Positions 11,501-20,860 of a stretch of DNA of 25,310 bases are shown in pieces. This DNA is from Tieghemiomyces parasiticus (Eukaryota > Kickxellomycota > Dimargaritomycetes > Dimargaritales > Dimargaritaceae). A model generated the notes under the pieces. It did not search any database. It had not been told where the DNA came from and worked only from the letters and a program-made list of their open reading frames with translations. How positions within the stretch are numbered: position 1 is the stretch's first letter; each line of letters starts with the position of its first letter. The DNA lies in contig JANBPT010000711.1 in NCBI GenBank assembly GCA_027575765.1, positions 1 through 25,310 of the forward strand, written 5' to 3'. The translations under genes and the position numbers were made by a program.

Positions 11501-11845
11501 GGCTGGTAACGCGGTGAGTTCTTCTAAGGTCAAGGCGAGGCGAAGTCACGCGAAACCTTGTGCATCCCTCTTCCCCCCTCACCCGCACCACCTTCCCGGC
11601 TTTGCCTCGACCCTGATGCACCGTAAGGATGACGGCTTCCGTCTATTCTCTCCGCTAATCAGATTCAGAGGAAACAGGTGGCCTATCCCACAGCACCAGA
11701 CGTCAGACAGCCTTGTCACAGCATTGCCTTTTCCGGCCGCGGTTCTGGCCTGGTGGTCGATGTGGAATGCTGTGAGGTCAGAGTCCTATGTATGTGGGTG
11801 GGTGGGGGCATGACGGGGAACCATGCGACATTGTCAGCCGCGGTC

Positions 11846-11905
11846 GCTACTCTGCTATCACCAACGGTGCTCTAGGCTACTCTGCTATCACCGACGGTGC
11901 TCTAG
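11846..11905. repeat. Tandem duplication, 2 x 30 bp
   Basis: Two adjacent copies of a 30 bp unit (11846-11875 and 11876-11905), each starting GCTACTCTGCTATCACC and ending GGTGCTCTAG. They differ at one position (CAACGG versus CGACGG). A unit length of 30 would preserve a reading frame, but no supported gene crosses it. Confidence 0.92.
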
Positions 11906-12604
11906 CACACCCAGCTTGGCACCGGCCAACGCGAAACTGCCCGGGATCCCTTGGTGTGTAAAGGGCGACCTGGCTCAGACGTTGACTGATGCCTACAAGC
12001 CGAGCTGGGCCGCTCCGATCTCCGCTTCTAGCGGCACGACACCCCCGGCCGGAGTTTGAAATCTCCACTTCCGAGACCCCCCCTCCCTACTTCCCAGGCA
12101 GTCTTGCTAACCAATGGGCAGGGCACTCAGCTACTTTCAAGGGCTTCATGGTTGCTGGACCATTAATTCCGCGCTGGACTCCCACTCTCTTTGGCGTCAT
12201 CTCACTTCAGCTTGGCCAATCCACCACTTTCCCAGCGGCACTCCCTGACGGCGGGGAGTCCTTCAGAATGGCGAACCTTTCCAGGCCGATTAGGCGGCTC
12301 GGAGGTCACGCGGCCGAAATCGGGGGTGGGGTATAGTGCGGCCTGACCTGACCTATGTTTCACCAGGCTTCACGGTTCCCACGGCCACCTGGCTCGTCCA
12401 GCCCGAGTACCATCGATGGCCGGCTGGGGCAGTGATGCCATGATGTATCGTGAAGGGGGTACGTTAGCAGTACTGCTTCGGAAGTGATTGCGAGTAAAGC
12501 AGTCGAAGGCGGAAAGGGAAATAAATAAATCAATACATATATATATAAATAGGTTCTGGGCAGTGAACAGAGGTCAGAGCGCGGAAGCTGGCATCCCAAT
12601 ATAT

Positions 12605-12638
12605 CCTGGTCGAGCCCACCCACGGCCGCTCGACCAGG
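12605..12638. repeat. Perfect 10-bp inverted repeat with 14-nt loop
   Basis: CCTGGTCGAG (12605-12614) and CTCGACCAGG (12629-12638) are exact reverse complements separated by 14 bases. It lies about 20-50 bp beyond the poly(A) signal of the minus-strand securin-like gene, next to an A/T-rich 8-bp inverted repeat (12656-12663 with 12669-12676). It may be a hairpin in the 3' flank or a palindromic protein site. Confidence 0.8.
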
Positions 12639-12654
12639 AACCTTTCACCCACTT

Positions 12655-12660
12655 TTTATT
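12655..12660 (-). terminator. Poly(A) signal AATAAA of the securin-like gene
   Basis: AATAAA on the minus strand lies 42 bp after the stop codon at 12703-12705 within a strongly A/T-rich patch. The next frame end upstream (13350) has no such signal close by. This supports the model in which the gene runs on to the exon ending at 12703. Confidence 0.6.
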
Positions 12661-12702
12661 TTATATTTTAAAATAACAGCACCTCGCCCCTCATATTCCT
12701 GC

Positions 12703-14255
12703 CTAAGTTAGCCGGGCACTCGGGACCGATAGGCTCGGGCTAGCGGCCACCTTGGCCTTGAGGCGCCAGTTAGTAGGAGGGCGGAGCCGGGAGGGCCGGT
12801 AGCTCAGGCGGCGCCGAGACCGCAGCGGCGAGCGGGTGGCTGCCGGGCGTACGACGGAGGGAGCACGGGTTGGAATGAGCGAGAAGCCGCTACTGAAGCC
12901 CAGGCCGACCGGGCTGCTGGCTTCGTCAAGGCTGGCCGGAAGCGACGGGTCTGAGATGGAAAGATCGTCTAGGCCTGTGAGAGACAGACAGCGGGAAGGG
13001 CGGGACATATTTGGTTAACGGGGATCCGAAGTTCGCGGGTGTCCCCCGACACCTCAATAAATACTGAAGCATTGGATGCACGGAGAGTTAAGGATGGGTT
13101 GGCGTCTTTGCCGGAAAGAAGGATGCGAAGCGTGCGTGCGTGTGTGGATAAACAAACGCGGTTTCGGGGCCATTGTGCCGTGCCGGTATGACCCTACTCG
13201 CATAGAATCCCCGCAACAGCTGATATTCAAATCTTGACTAAATTAAAGACCGGTATTGGCACGGAGTCAAGGCCCGCGTCGATGAGGAAGAGGGGGAGGC
13301 ACCCGATGGTAAAATGGAATGACTCAATCGGCCCATACTTTGTCCTTGCTCACGTTGGATGCTTACCTTCGTGACTGACGGGAATCGTCTCGGGCTCAAA
13401 ACCCAGAGGTGGGGGTGAGATCGTGGTGGCCCACGCCGCCTCATAGAAGGAAGCCGGTGGAGGGCGAGCCAGGAAGGCCCAGTCCACCTCAACTTCGGGA
13501 TCAAAGTCGGGTTCTGGACCGCCACATAATGTTGTTGGGTAGGGTAGAGCCGAGGGGGAGGGGGGGGGGATCCACGGGTCAGGCGTGTCGTAGGAGTGGC
13601 CATGGGTTGTTATCATTGTGTGGATACTGAGTTAGCTTTGACACTCTTCAGCCAAGGGTGGGGGGGGGACGGTTAGCAAAGTTATTACTATTCAACGTAA
13701 TATCACCACGCCTTTTTTTTGGACCTTACCTTCCACGGCAGGCGGCATCCACTCGGGCTCCCAATTAAAGTCGTCGTCGAGGCTGACCCCAGTGGCAGGG
13801 TTCACCAAATTTGTACTCCAAACCTGCTGTGTATCCAGGGCAGGGGAGGTTGCCATTTTCGGGCGTGTCTGCGTTACCGTTGGTCGGCTTGCCTTCGCTG
13901 GTTGGGGCCGCAGGACCGATTTGGCGCACGGGGTATGAATATCCGCCATTTTGACGCCTTTAGCCCCGGGCTTCACCACCATCCCGCCATCTTTGTTACC
14001 AGTAGTATTGGCTTTCACCGTTAGCGGCTGGAGCTGCTGCGGTACGCTCTTGGCCATGAGCGGAGTCTTGGGGACGAGTGCCGATTTGGTTTGGGCGAGA
14101 GGCTTGAGGGTCGAGCCGTGGGGTTTTAGGTGCTGCTTGCCCCGGTGGCCCGGGGTTTGAGCGCCCGGGACACGCGCCGGACTGAAGAGCGTAGTGGCAT
14201 TCTCCTTGTCCACGTCTGGGGCGAACCTCAGCGACCGCGATTGCAGCGGGTGCAT
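12703..14255 (-). CDS. Securin-like anaphase inhibitor (three exons)
   Basis: Proposed exons are complement(13730-14255), complement(13367-13513) and complement(12703-12974), giving 314 residues. Securins hold separase inactive until the anaphase-promoting complex ubiquitinates them. Seen here: a KEN degron at residues 17-19 near the N-terminus, a basic low-complexity Pro/Lys/Thr region with several S/T-P sites (FSPAR, QTPGH, KTPLM), then an acidic segment ending WEPEWMPPA. That segment resembles the acidic-aromatic separase-binding region of fungal securins. All introns are phase 1: donor GTAAGG at 13729 to acceptor GGTCCAG ending 13514, and donor GTAAGC at 13366 to acceptor CTCTCACAG ending 12975, which has a long pyrimidine tract. 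Splicing gives VEEPDFDPEVEVDW and SHEGLDDLSISD. The start ATG at 14255 has a good context (CCACCATG). I see no clear RxxLxxxxN destruction box. Securins diverge fast, so the name rests on KEN, composition and the acidic motif. The intron 1 acceptor is the least certain splice. Confidence 0.62.
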
Positions 14256-15140
14256 GGTGGAGGGGGAGGAAGCGTCTGGCCAAGTGTGCAAAGGACGGAG
14301 TGGGTGGAGATAGGGAAACGCGACCAGGGGAATCAAGTGGTGAGGGAGGCTCGATTGGCCGTCCCGATTACGTAGTCTAGTTCAGGGTTGAAGAGAACGG
14401 GGAATGGGGTACGAGATGCAGCGGTTCGTTGGCAAGGTGGAAAGGACCGGAAAAACGCCTCTCTGCTTTTTTGAATGGCAATCACGCAGGGTAGCATTGG
14501 TGATATGTGTACTGATTGGTTCCAACCAACAGGCTACAAGGCCCTCATTATCAACACCAGTCCTACGCGAAGTCACGCGAATCGAACTCCGCACAGCCGT
14601 CACCAACGGCGCTAGACAATCACGCCAAGTGCAGGGTCCCATTGGAGTGGACAACCCCGCCCAGCTAGATTCATAACCAAGCCCCCCCCCGAACGTAGGG
14701 CCAGGCATCGAGTTGAAGCCCACCCCTGCCCCGCCACACCTCTAAAACTATTCTGTGTGGCATGAGTGACGCGTGCACTTGGGCTGGCATTGCCTACTGA
14801 CCATCGTGGCTACTGAGTCCCCATGAGCGAGCATAGGTCTGATAGCGTCAGCTGAGATACTAAAAAGGTGACGGTCAGACGGGCACATCCCCTTCTCCTC
14901 GGATGCCACGAGGCCTATCAGGCTGCTGCACCCGTGAGGCTCCGTCATATCGCACCGAATCTATAGCCGGCTCCGTCGCCCCCCCCAAACCTGTCCGACT
15001 AATTCCGGATGCCCCCTTCCCCTTCGTCTCCCCGCACAACCTCCTTTGTATGCACCACTACCATCACCTCCCCTATCTCACACCTTCAGCACTCAACTAG
15101 ACCTTCCCTCAACGTTTTTCTTTTCTTTCCATGGCCGCCC
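14256..15140. promoter_or_regulatory. Divergent promoter region between securin-like and USP genes
   Basis: The 885 bp between the two start codons must hold both promoters and 5' leaders. It includes the ACGCGAA doublet described separately, a C10 run near 14683, and a strongly pyrimidine-rich stretch from about 14990 to 15130 directly before the USP start. Such CT-rich stretches are common at transcription starts in filamentous fungi. No clear TATA box is seen on either strand. Confidence 0.5.
14565..14581. promoter_or_regulatory. Doublet of ACGCGAA motifs (MBF/E2F-like)
   Basis: ACGCGAA occurs at 14565-14571 and again at 14575-14581, exactly 10 bp apart. On the minus strand these read TTCGCGT, which overlaps the MluI cell-cycle box core (ACGCG) and E2F-like TTCGCG. 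The doublet is about 310 bp upstream of the securin-like start. Securin genes are cell-cycle regulated in several fungi, so a link is plausible, but binding is inferred from motif alone. Confidence 0.4.
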
Positions 15141-15148
15141 ATGTATAA
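15131..15148 (+). other. Short upstream ORF overlapping the USP start
   Basis: ATG at 15131 opens a five-codon frame (MAAHV) whose TAA overlaps codons 2-3 of the proposed USP start at 15141. Its context is good, so it could reduce initiation at 15141 or permit termination-reinitiation. Two other upstream ATGs exist: 15009, which is in frame with USP, and 15046, which is out of frame and opens a 105-codon overlapping frame. Confidence 0.35.
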
Positions 15149-17711
15149 GCCCTCATCTAGCTACGCCATTGAGGCCAATGTCGCCTTGGTGCTCACCGCG
15201 CTACTCTGGGCGATCGCCATCGTCGCCGTCGTCTATATTCTCTACGACCATCATCAGCAGAACCACTCCGAGCGCTGGCGGAGCCGGGGTGCTGCCGCTG
15301 CCGCCGCCGCTCGCCGGCAAGCTTCGTTTGCCACGACATCGTCACCGCGGACCGTCCGCCTGACGGGCCTCACAGCGCTAGGCACCCGGTTGCTCGGCTG
15401 CTGGCAGAGACGGGAACCACCACGGGTCCGGTGGTCCTACGCGTTTGATTATCGGTCGTGGTGGACGCTAGGCCGACTTCTAGCTTGCAACTTTGTGCAG
15501 GCCGTAGTCGGGGTGGAACTCGCCCTGGCCCGCCCGCGGTATCTACACTCCCTGAGCCAGTTTCTCGATTACCTGATTGATTTCGGCGACGCCGATGGGG
15601 ATGATTTCCTATATCGGAACCACCACCATGCCCTCCACCGTCGGAACCATTCGGACGGTACCGTGGCCGGGGAGGATGACGACCACGCGGCTGCCGGTGG
15701 CGGTGGGCTGGATACAGCGGGACCATCCGGTCGCCGCCGGTCCAGCGTCACCCATACCCCGGAACTGGTGCTGGGTCTGGTCAACGTAGGCAACTCGTGT
15801 TTTCTCAACTCGGTCCTCCAGGCCCTCGCTTCCTCCGAGCAACTCCCCTTGTACCTTTCCCAGTCCCTGGACCACCTGAGTCGTTGCAACGGCCGCGCGG
15901 CCGACGAGATTTACTGGGTGTCGCTTCCGGTCATGGAAGCCCTCGAAGAGACGCTGGAGGAACTCAACCAGCCCACGGGTCGGAACGGGGCCTTCCGACC
16001 CTTCGCCATCCTGGGGGCCCTTGCCAGTAACCGCCGCCTGGTTAACCGAGAGCAGCAGGACGCTCATGAGGCATTCCAGCTCATTTCGACGGCCCTTGCC
16101 GATGAGGATGAGGGCCTGCGGTTTAAGACGCCGTCGTTGCTCACCGCAGAAATCACCTCGGCCTTTGACACCCCGCCGTCCCTATCCCTGGCCTCGTCCC
16201 TGCCTTCCTCTACTCCAACCCTTCCGCGCCCGGTCGCCCTGCCCCGTCGGTTACCCACCAACCCGCTCAGTGGCCTACTGGCCAGCCGACTCGCCTGTCT
16301 CCAATGCGGGTACTCGGCTGCGATCCGTCATTTCAGTTTCGACAACCTTTCTCTGACACTGCCGCTGAATTACGTGTGCACCCTCGAGTCGTGTCTACAG
16401 GCCTACATCGCCATGGAGGTCCTGACCGATGCCCGTTGCCAGCGGTGCACGCTCCTCAAAACCGTTCACGGGAATCGGGCGGTCTTGGCCCAGATGGAGG
16501 CCGCCTTTGCGCAGGCCGCCGAGGCTCCCCGGATAGCAGATCATTCTCCCAAGGCGCCGGCTCGACTTTCCGCTGACTCCGCGACGATAACTAACCACCG
16601 TGCCAAGTCGACCGGATCCGACATCGACCCCGACTCTGATGAGGAAGACCCGTCGGGGAAAGGTCGTACGGGTCACCCACAAGGGACCACGGTACCTACG
16701 ACCTCGCACATAACGGCAGCGAAGGTGACCCGGCAGCGACTCCGGACACGGATGCTCGAATGGGCGCTCAGCCAGCACGACTATGACCTAAGTTTTACAC
16801 GCGAGCGCACTCTGGCCGACCCTTCGCATGCTCCGTTTCTCACGGATCGTGAGCGCGAGTGGGCCACCTCGCGGTTCACCCCGGAAGACCTGACGGACGT
16901 CCCGCTGGAACACGTTGAGAGCCCGCATTCTTCCAAGCAGACCATGATTGCTCGTCCGCCTCGTACGCTCTGTCTGCACTTGTCGCGGTCGACCTACGGG
17001 ACGTACGGCCAGGCCATCAAGAACAACTGCCACGTGACCTTCCCAGAGTACCTTGATTTGGCGCCTTATACGACAAGTGGGTCGTTAAGCACCGACCCAC
17101 GGCACGCCATTTCGTCGACAAACTCACCCGGAGCGCCGCCGACCACCGTCCAAGGGACCAGCAGCAGGTCCAACCCTTACTGGTACCGCCTCCACGCCGT
17201 CGTGGTCCACTTTGGTACCCACTCCCAAGGCCACTTTATCACCTACCGGCGACGCACACAACCATCACGTGTTCCCAGCGCCCGCGAACTGCGACAGTTA
17301 TCTAATCTGTCACCCTCGGCGTCCTACGACCACAGTGAGAACACCGGTGGCAACCTCAACAGCAATTGGTACCAGATTTCGGACGAACAGGTCGATCCGG
17401 TATCCCTCCAGCGCGTTCTGCAGGCTAACCCTTACCTCCTTATTTACGAACAGGTGACGGCCGAAACCCTATGTGATCGGCTGGACCGCGAGGCCGCGAC
17501 ACTTGTGCAACGTGCTCGGTTGAAACCTAGTGGTGGCAGTGGTGATGACCTGGAGGACGGGAGTCAGTCGGCTAGTGATGTGGATAGCGATGGTGGGTAT
17601 GGGGATGGTGGCGGGCTCGGCTTGCGGAGGCGACCAACCGGGCCCCAGCGCCAAGGGGTTCCGCCGCAGACGCCGGTGTACGCCCAGTACGACTCTGACG
17701 ACGACCCGTGA
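15141..17711 (+). CDS. Membrane-anchored ubiquitin carboxyl-terminal hydrolase, USP family (USP30/Ubp1-like)
   Basis: A single-exon frame of 856 residues. USP cysteine proteases remove ubiquitin from proteins. An N-terminal membrane anchor (about residues 10-35, rich in Ala/Val/Leu/Ile) followed by basic residues resembles USP30 of the mitochondrial outer membrane and yeast Ubp1; which membrane is used cannot be told. The Cys box is [17 protein letters not shown] with catalytic C220, QQDAHE is at 305-310, a CxxC pair at 386/389 and another at 433/436 form the zinc-binding fingers, the His box ends SQGHFITYR with H698, and D748 sits in WYQISDEQV. All catalytic residues are present. A low-complexity insertion (about 460-560) separates finger and palm elements, and the C-terminus is an acidic Ser/Asp/Gly-rich tail ending DSDDDP. 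I prefer the ATG at 15141 because the anchor follows at once. The in-frame ATG at 15009 would add 44 residues of pyrimidine-encoded low complexity. Confidence 0.93.
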   Translation: MYKPSSSYAIEANVALVLTALLWAIAIVAVVYILYDHHQQNHSERWRSRGAAAAAAARRQASFATTSSPRTVRLTGLTALGTRLLGCWQRREPPRVRWSYAFDYRSWWTLGRLLACNFVQAVVGVELALARPRYLHSLSQFLDYLIDFGDADGDDFLYRNHHHALHRRNHSDGTVAGEDDDHAAAGGGGLDTAGPSGRRRSSVTHTPELVLGLVNVGNSCFLNSVLQALASSEQLPLYLSQSLDHLSRCNGRAADEIYWVSLPVMEALEETLEELNQPTGRNGAFRPFAILGALASNRRLVNREQQDAHEAFQLISTALADEDEGLRFKTPSLLTAEITSAFDTPPSLSLASSLPSSTPTLPRPVALPRRLPTNPLSGLLASRLACLQCGYSAAIRHFSFDNLSLTLPLNYVCTLESCLQAYIAMEVLTDARCQRCTLLKTVHGNRAVLAQMEAAFAQAAEAPRIADHSPKAPARLSADSATITNHRAKSTGSDIDPDSDEEDPSGKGRTGHPQGTTVPTTSHITAAKVTRQRLRTRMLEWALSQHDYDLSFTRERTLADPSHAPFLTDREREWATSRFTPEDLTDVPLEHVESPHSSKQTMIARPPRTLCLHLSRSTYGTYGQAIKNNCHVTFPEYLDLAPYTTSGSLSTDPRHAISSTNSPGAPPTTVQGTSSRSNPYWYRLHAVVVHFGTHSQGHFITYRRRTQPSRVPSARELRQLSNLSPSASYDHSENTGGNLNSNWYQISDEQVDPVSLQRVLQANPYLLIYEQVTAETLCDRLDREAATLVQRARLKPSGGSGDDLEDGSQSASDVDSDGGYGDGGGLGLRRRPTGPQRQGVPPQTPVYAQYDSDDDP

Positions 17712-20494
17712 ATTTTGGGTCGGTTGATGAGAAGGGAGAGGGGGGGGGTGGCTTTAGGCAGTTGCAGATTTTTTTTCAGGAACTTCCTACCAACCCGCAC
17801 GGCTCGCTTGTTGGGGACCATTACTTGTCACTTGCTGCTTTTGGTTCTCAAGGTCAATAACGAGGGCTGAGTTTCTTTTGGGTTACTGTTGCTGTTGTTA
17901 ATTTCCCTCACCCCTTTCATATTGGTTGACGGCTAAATTATTTTGGGTGCTTTTGCCTTATCTAAAAATGTACATGATGCACAATGCATATCGTCGACGA
18001 CACCAATGACCTCTCCGGTGTGATAGTATAGATAAGCCAGGGGGGGGTATAACAGCACCCTCTAGTCAATCCGTTAGATAAAGGCAGCTGGGCTTGGCGG
18101 TTAGGGGGATGCCTACCGAGCAATATGGGTAAGGGACCAATCCGATCCGGCCGCCCCATATCAGACAGCCGTCTGTAGTTGCCGGAATTTTGAACTGCAC
18201 ATAGGATAGGGGTGTCAAGGCATAACCCCTAGTCGATGTGACAGTTTTCTTGCCTGGTTATTAATTCGCACGCGCTCGTCGAAAATAGCGGTTGGCGAGA
18301 CAATTCTAGCCCATGGCATCAGGCCAACAGGAGGTTACAAGATATCGCGGCCCTGGTCACATCCACAAGCCGACCGGGCGGGGTTGTCTAAAAGGTGTGA
18401 TTTCACCACTTCTTAACGGGACTCCGTATGGCCAGATGGGAGGCGAGAGAGAGGGGAGAGGGGAGTGGTCAGAAACCGGGTGAGAAATGCGTGATCACAC
18501 AGAGCAAATACCCAATCTAACGACGTGTCACCTGTAGAGGCACCATTGCCGGATTTAGCCATAGGCACTAAAGCCCTCGCTATGGTGGGCCATAGATATT
18601 GGGGATTGCCTACTCATCTTTAATCATAATGTGTATGGTAACGGAGACAATCTGCCACCCACAAAGGAAATGCTGGGTGGCCACGACTGGGTATGTATTT
18701 AACCGGTGGGTGAAACCGCGGCCAAAGATAGCCTAGTAGATCGCCTCCCTCCCTCCTCCCCTGCCATGGCGCAACGCGGAGGAGTGTCAATAGATAAGTA
18801 CCACCAACCAGGAGTAGCCTTATTGGGTATCTTAATATGTACATAAATATATTTATAAATTTCACTGCTATAGTGCCTGACCTACAGGTGAGGGTGGGAC
18901 CGGCGGAAGGAGACACACAATCCTCCAGCTTTTTCCCCATAGACATCTCCGGAAATACAGCGACCTGCTCGGCTACATTCGCTTCGTGATGCCCACCGGC
19001 GGCAAAACCATGGTAACACAAGTACGTTAATTTAGTTTTACTCACTTTGGGCAGACCGACAGCCACCAAACACGGCGGTTAAACTAATTTCTCCGCTGAG
19101 TTAGGGGCCAGTGGAGGAGGAGGAGGAGGAGGAGGGGGGGAGGCGAAGCTTGCCTTACTCGGACGGTGTTGTCACATGCGGGTGCGACTTGGACGTTGAG
19201 CCGTTGTCCTTCCTTGCGCTTCCCCCCGCCTTAACTTCCACTCTGGTAAAACGCTGCAAAGTGACGGGAGGCCCAGGCGAGGGGCTGAGGCAACCGCTCT
19301 ACTGGCTAGTACGCTATCTATCCTTGCCACGATACCTGGCTATTAGAGGCGCAGGCGGATTGGTTGAATGATCATTTCGCCTCGCCAATAAGCGCTCACT
19401 AGATATCGGAGGTGTGAACAGATGGACAGTCACAGTTACTCAGCGTTAAGGTGTCCGATAGTGCGTCCGATTTCCTTAGGTCGTACATTCCATAGACCTC
19501 TCTCACCCCGGTCTACTTCTTCGCGGCCTAGCCTGGAATGGTTTCACTAGTCACACCGGCCATTTAGCGCCTACTTCGAGTGGTCTCCATGCCTCTCCCC
19601 TCCAGCCTCCCCATACCATGTACCTCACTGTTTAGGGTGCCGGGAGCAGGCGGTGGCCGGGTCGGCGGGAGCACAGTGGTGCCGCGGCCCGATAAACAAG
19701 CAAATGTTGCTGCTAAGGTAGCGGGCCTTGGCAGAGAGGGAGGCATGGCATGACGTAGCGTCTATAGTTAGGAAGCGTGGACGCCGTCGTCGTACGCGAG
19801 CCCTCTCGCCAGTACCAGTGCAGTACTGCACAACCGCGCCGCTCGCCACCTACAGGCGACAGGGGGCCAAAGGGAGGAAGAGGAGGAGGGGAGAGGCACC
19901 GTCTTTTCCAAAGCAAAAGCGTGCGTTACGAGCCCGGAAATAATGGCGGGGCAGATGGTGAGCTGGATCGCCCAATGAAATTCCGTCACCCTCCCGCCGC
20001 CCACAAGTCACATGGGAGGGCCCCGTCCGCGCGCTTGGGTGGGCAGGCTTATCTATTTCGGCAGGGAGGGGTGGGGGTGATTGGTCCCCTGAGTCGCCGC
20101 GAGGTTTCGCCCCACGGCCCCTCCACACGGCTCTGCGGGGGTGTCGGGGAGCGGGGGAGGGGGTCTCGTGCGGCTGCGGCGGGAGGGCCGCGAGGTCTTA
20201 CTCTTGCGCCTCCCAGCCATAGATAAGCCGGGCGGCAGTGGCAGCGACAGCGACGGCGGACGGCTTTCCGGGCTGGAGAGATTATGTGGATAGGGGGGCT
20301 TGTGGGCCTCTCCCGCCCCCGCCACAGCATCTTCTCCACTGCATGGGATCGCCGCTCTATTGACTTCAGAGGAAATTCGAGCTGCCCCTTCTTACCTCTG
20401 TAATCCTGCCGGCTAAGGTCCCGTGAGCCCACCCCTCCCCCTGTCCTGTGTAATCTGACGTCTACAGCTCCGTTCCCAAGTCATTCTCCTGCCG
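17712..20494. other. Intergenic spacer with purine tracts, no supportable gene
   Basis: About 2.8 kb between the USP and carnitine acyltransferase genes. The left part is AT-rich and the right part (about 19100-20450) is GC-rich, with long open frames in several overlapping frames. These lack ATGs, domains or splice support. The frame complement(18620-19069), 149 codons, has no ATG. Purine-rich tracts occur at about 18438-18470, 19113-19143 and 19861-19895. No AATAAA follows the USP stop closely. Confidence 0.45.
19113..19143 (+). repeat. (GGA)n purine microsatellite running into a G tract
   Basis: Seven GGA units are followed by a run of G and then AGG, all purine on the plus strand. Such mirror-symmetric purine tracts can form triplex or G-quadruplex structures. 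No supported coding frame includes it, although it would read as poly-Glu in one frame. Confidence 0.75.
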
Positions 20495-20502
20495 TATATA
20501 AG
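20495..20502 (+). promoter_or_regulatory. TATA box of the carnitine acyltransferase gene
   Basis: TATATAAG is a full consensus match at the start of a C/T-rich leader. Usual spacing puts transcription start near 20525-20535, so the leader to the ATG at 20861 would be about 330 nt. It is the best TATA match in the window that sits in front of a supported gene. Confidence 0.6.
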
Positions 20503-20559
20503 TACCCATACGCCCCCCCACAGCTTCCTTCGTCAATTGACTACCCCATTCTCGCTCAC

Positions 20560-20781
20560 ATGTCCGCCAAGAGAACAACTCGGCCACTCCCACTATCTCC
20601 TCAACCAATCTACCTATTTCTCTCCCACCGCCTCACCTGTATTATTTATTCTTTTTCTTCTCCTGCGCTGCAGTCCCACGTGTTCCAAAGGCAGCAGTCA
20701 CGCTACTATTTCTCTCCTGCCGCCCACTTCGTCCATCATTACCTTTTACAGCGCGTCATCTGCCAGTCTCGACGTCACTGA
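20560..20781 (+). other. 73-codon upstream ORF in the carnitine acyltransferase leader
   Basis: The first ATG after the TATA box (20560) opens 73 codons in a different frame from the acyltransferase and ends at 20781, 80 bp before its start. The predicted peptide is Ser/Pro/Tyr-rich with no domain. It could be a regulatory upstream ORF, or the start of an alternative 5' exon. I found no GTAAG-type donor in it to splice it to the main frame. Confidence 0.3.
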
Positions 20782-20860
20782 CTCTGCACCCCACACTCCT
20801 CCGCTCCCTCTACTACTATTCGACCCTCCCCACCTCTCCTGCCAACTTTTCGATTCCGTC

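Larger units (their letters stand above)
8254..12604. other. Gene-poor 4.4 kb spacer with GC-rich patches
   Basis: Upstream of the TFIIB-like gene and downstream of the securin-like gene I find no frame that combines an ATG, reasonable length and a recognisable domain. GC-rich patches (about 8550-9250 and 10880-12370) resemble coding composition but are broken by stops in all frames. They could be decayed exons, a small-exon gene I cannot assemble, or regulatory DNA. A TATTTATAAG element at 8574-8583 (+) has no convincing gene after it. The one clear structural feature is the tandem duplication at 11846-11905. Confidence 0.45.

Noticed and set aside
12797..12808. tRNA-like box A (TAGCTCAGGCGG)
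   Set aside because: No box B or cloverleaf follows at the right distance and the site lies inside securin-like exon 3.
13238..13603. 121-codon minus-strand frame overlapping the securin-like exon 2
   Set aside because: It is the alternative frame of the exon and intron; reaching it by splicing would need a 22-nt intron, and its composition is Pro/Arg/Ser shadow-like.
18620..19069. 149-codon minus-strand frame with a GTGAGT donor-like site near its start
   Set aside because: No ATG, no upstream coding exon, and no recognisable domain; contains a hydrophobic stretch caused by AT-rich sequence.
19777..20432. Several overlapping long frames on both strands in GC-rich DNA
   Set aside because: High GC lowers stop frequency in all frames; the peptides are Arg/Pro/Gly low complexity and most lack ATG.
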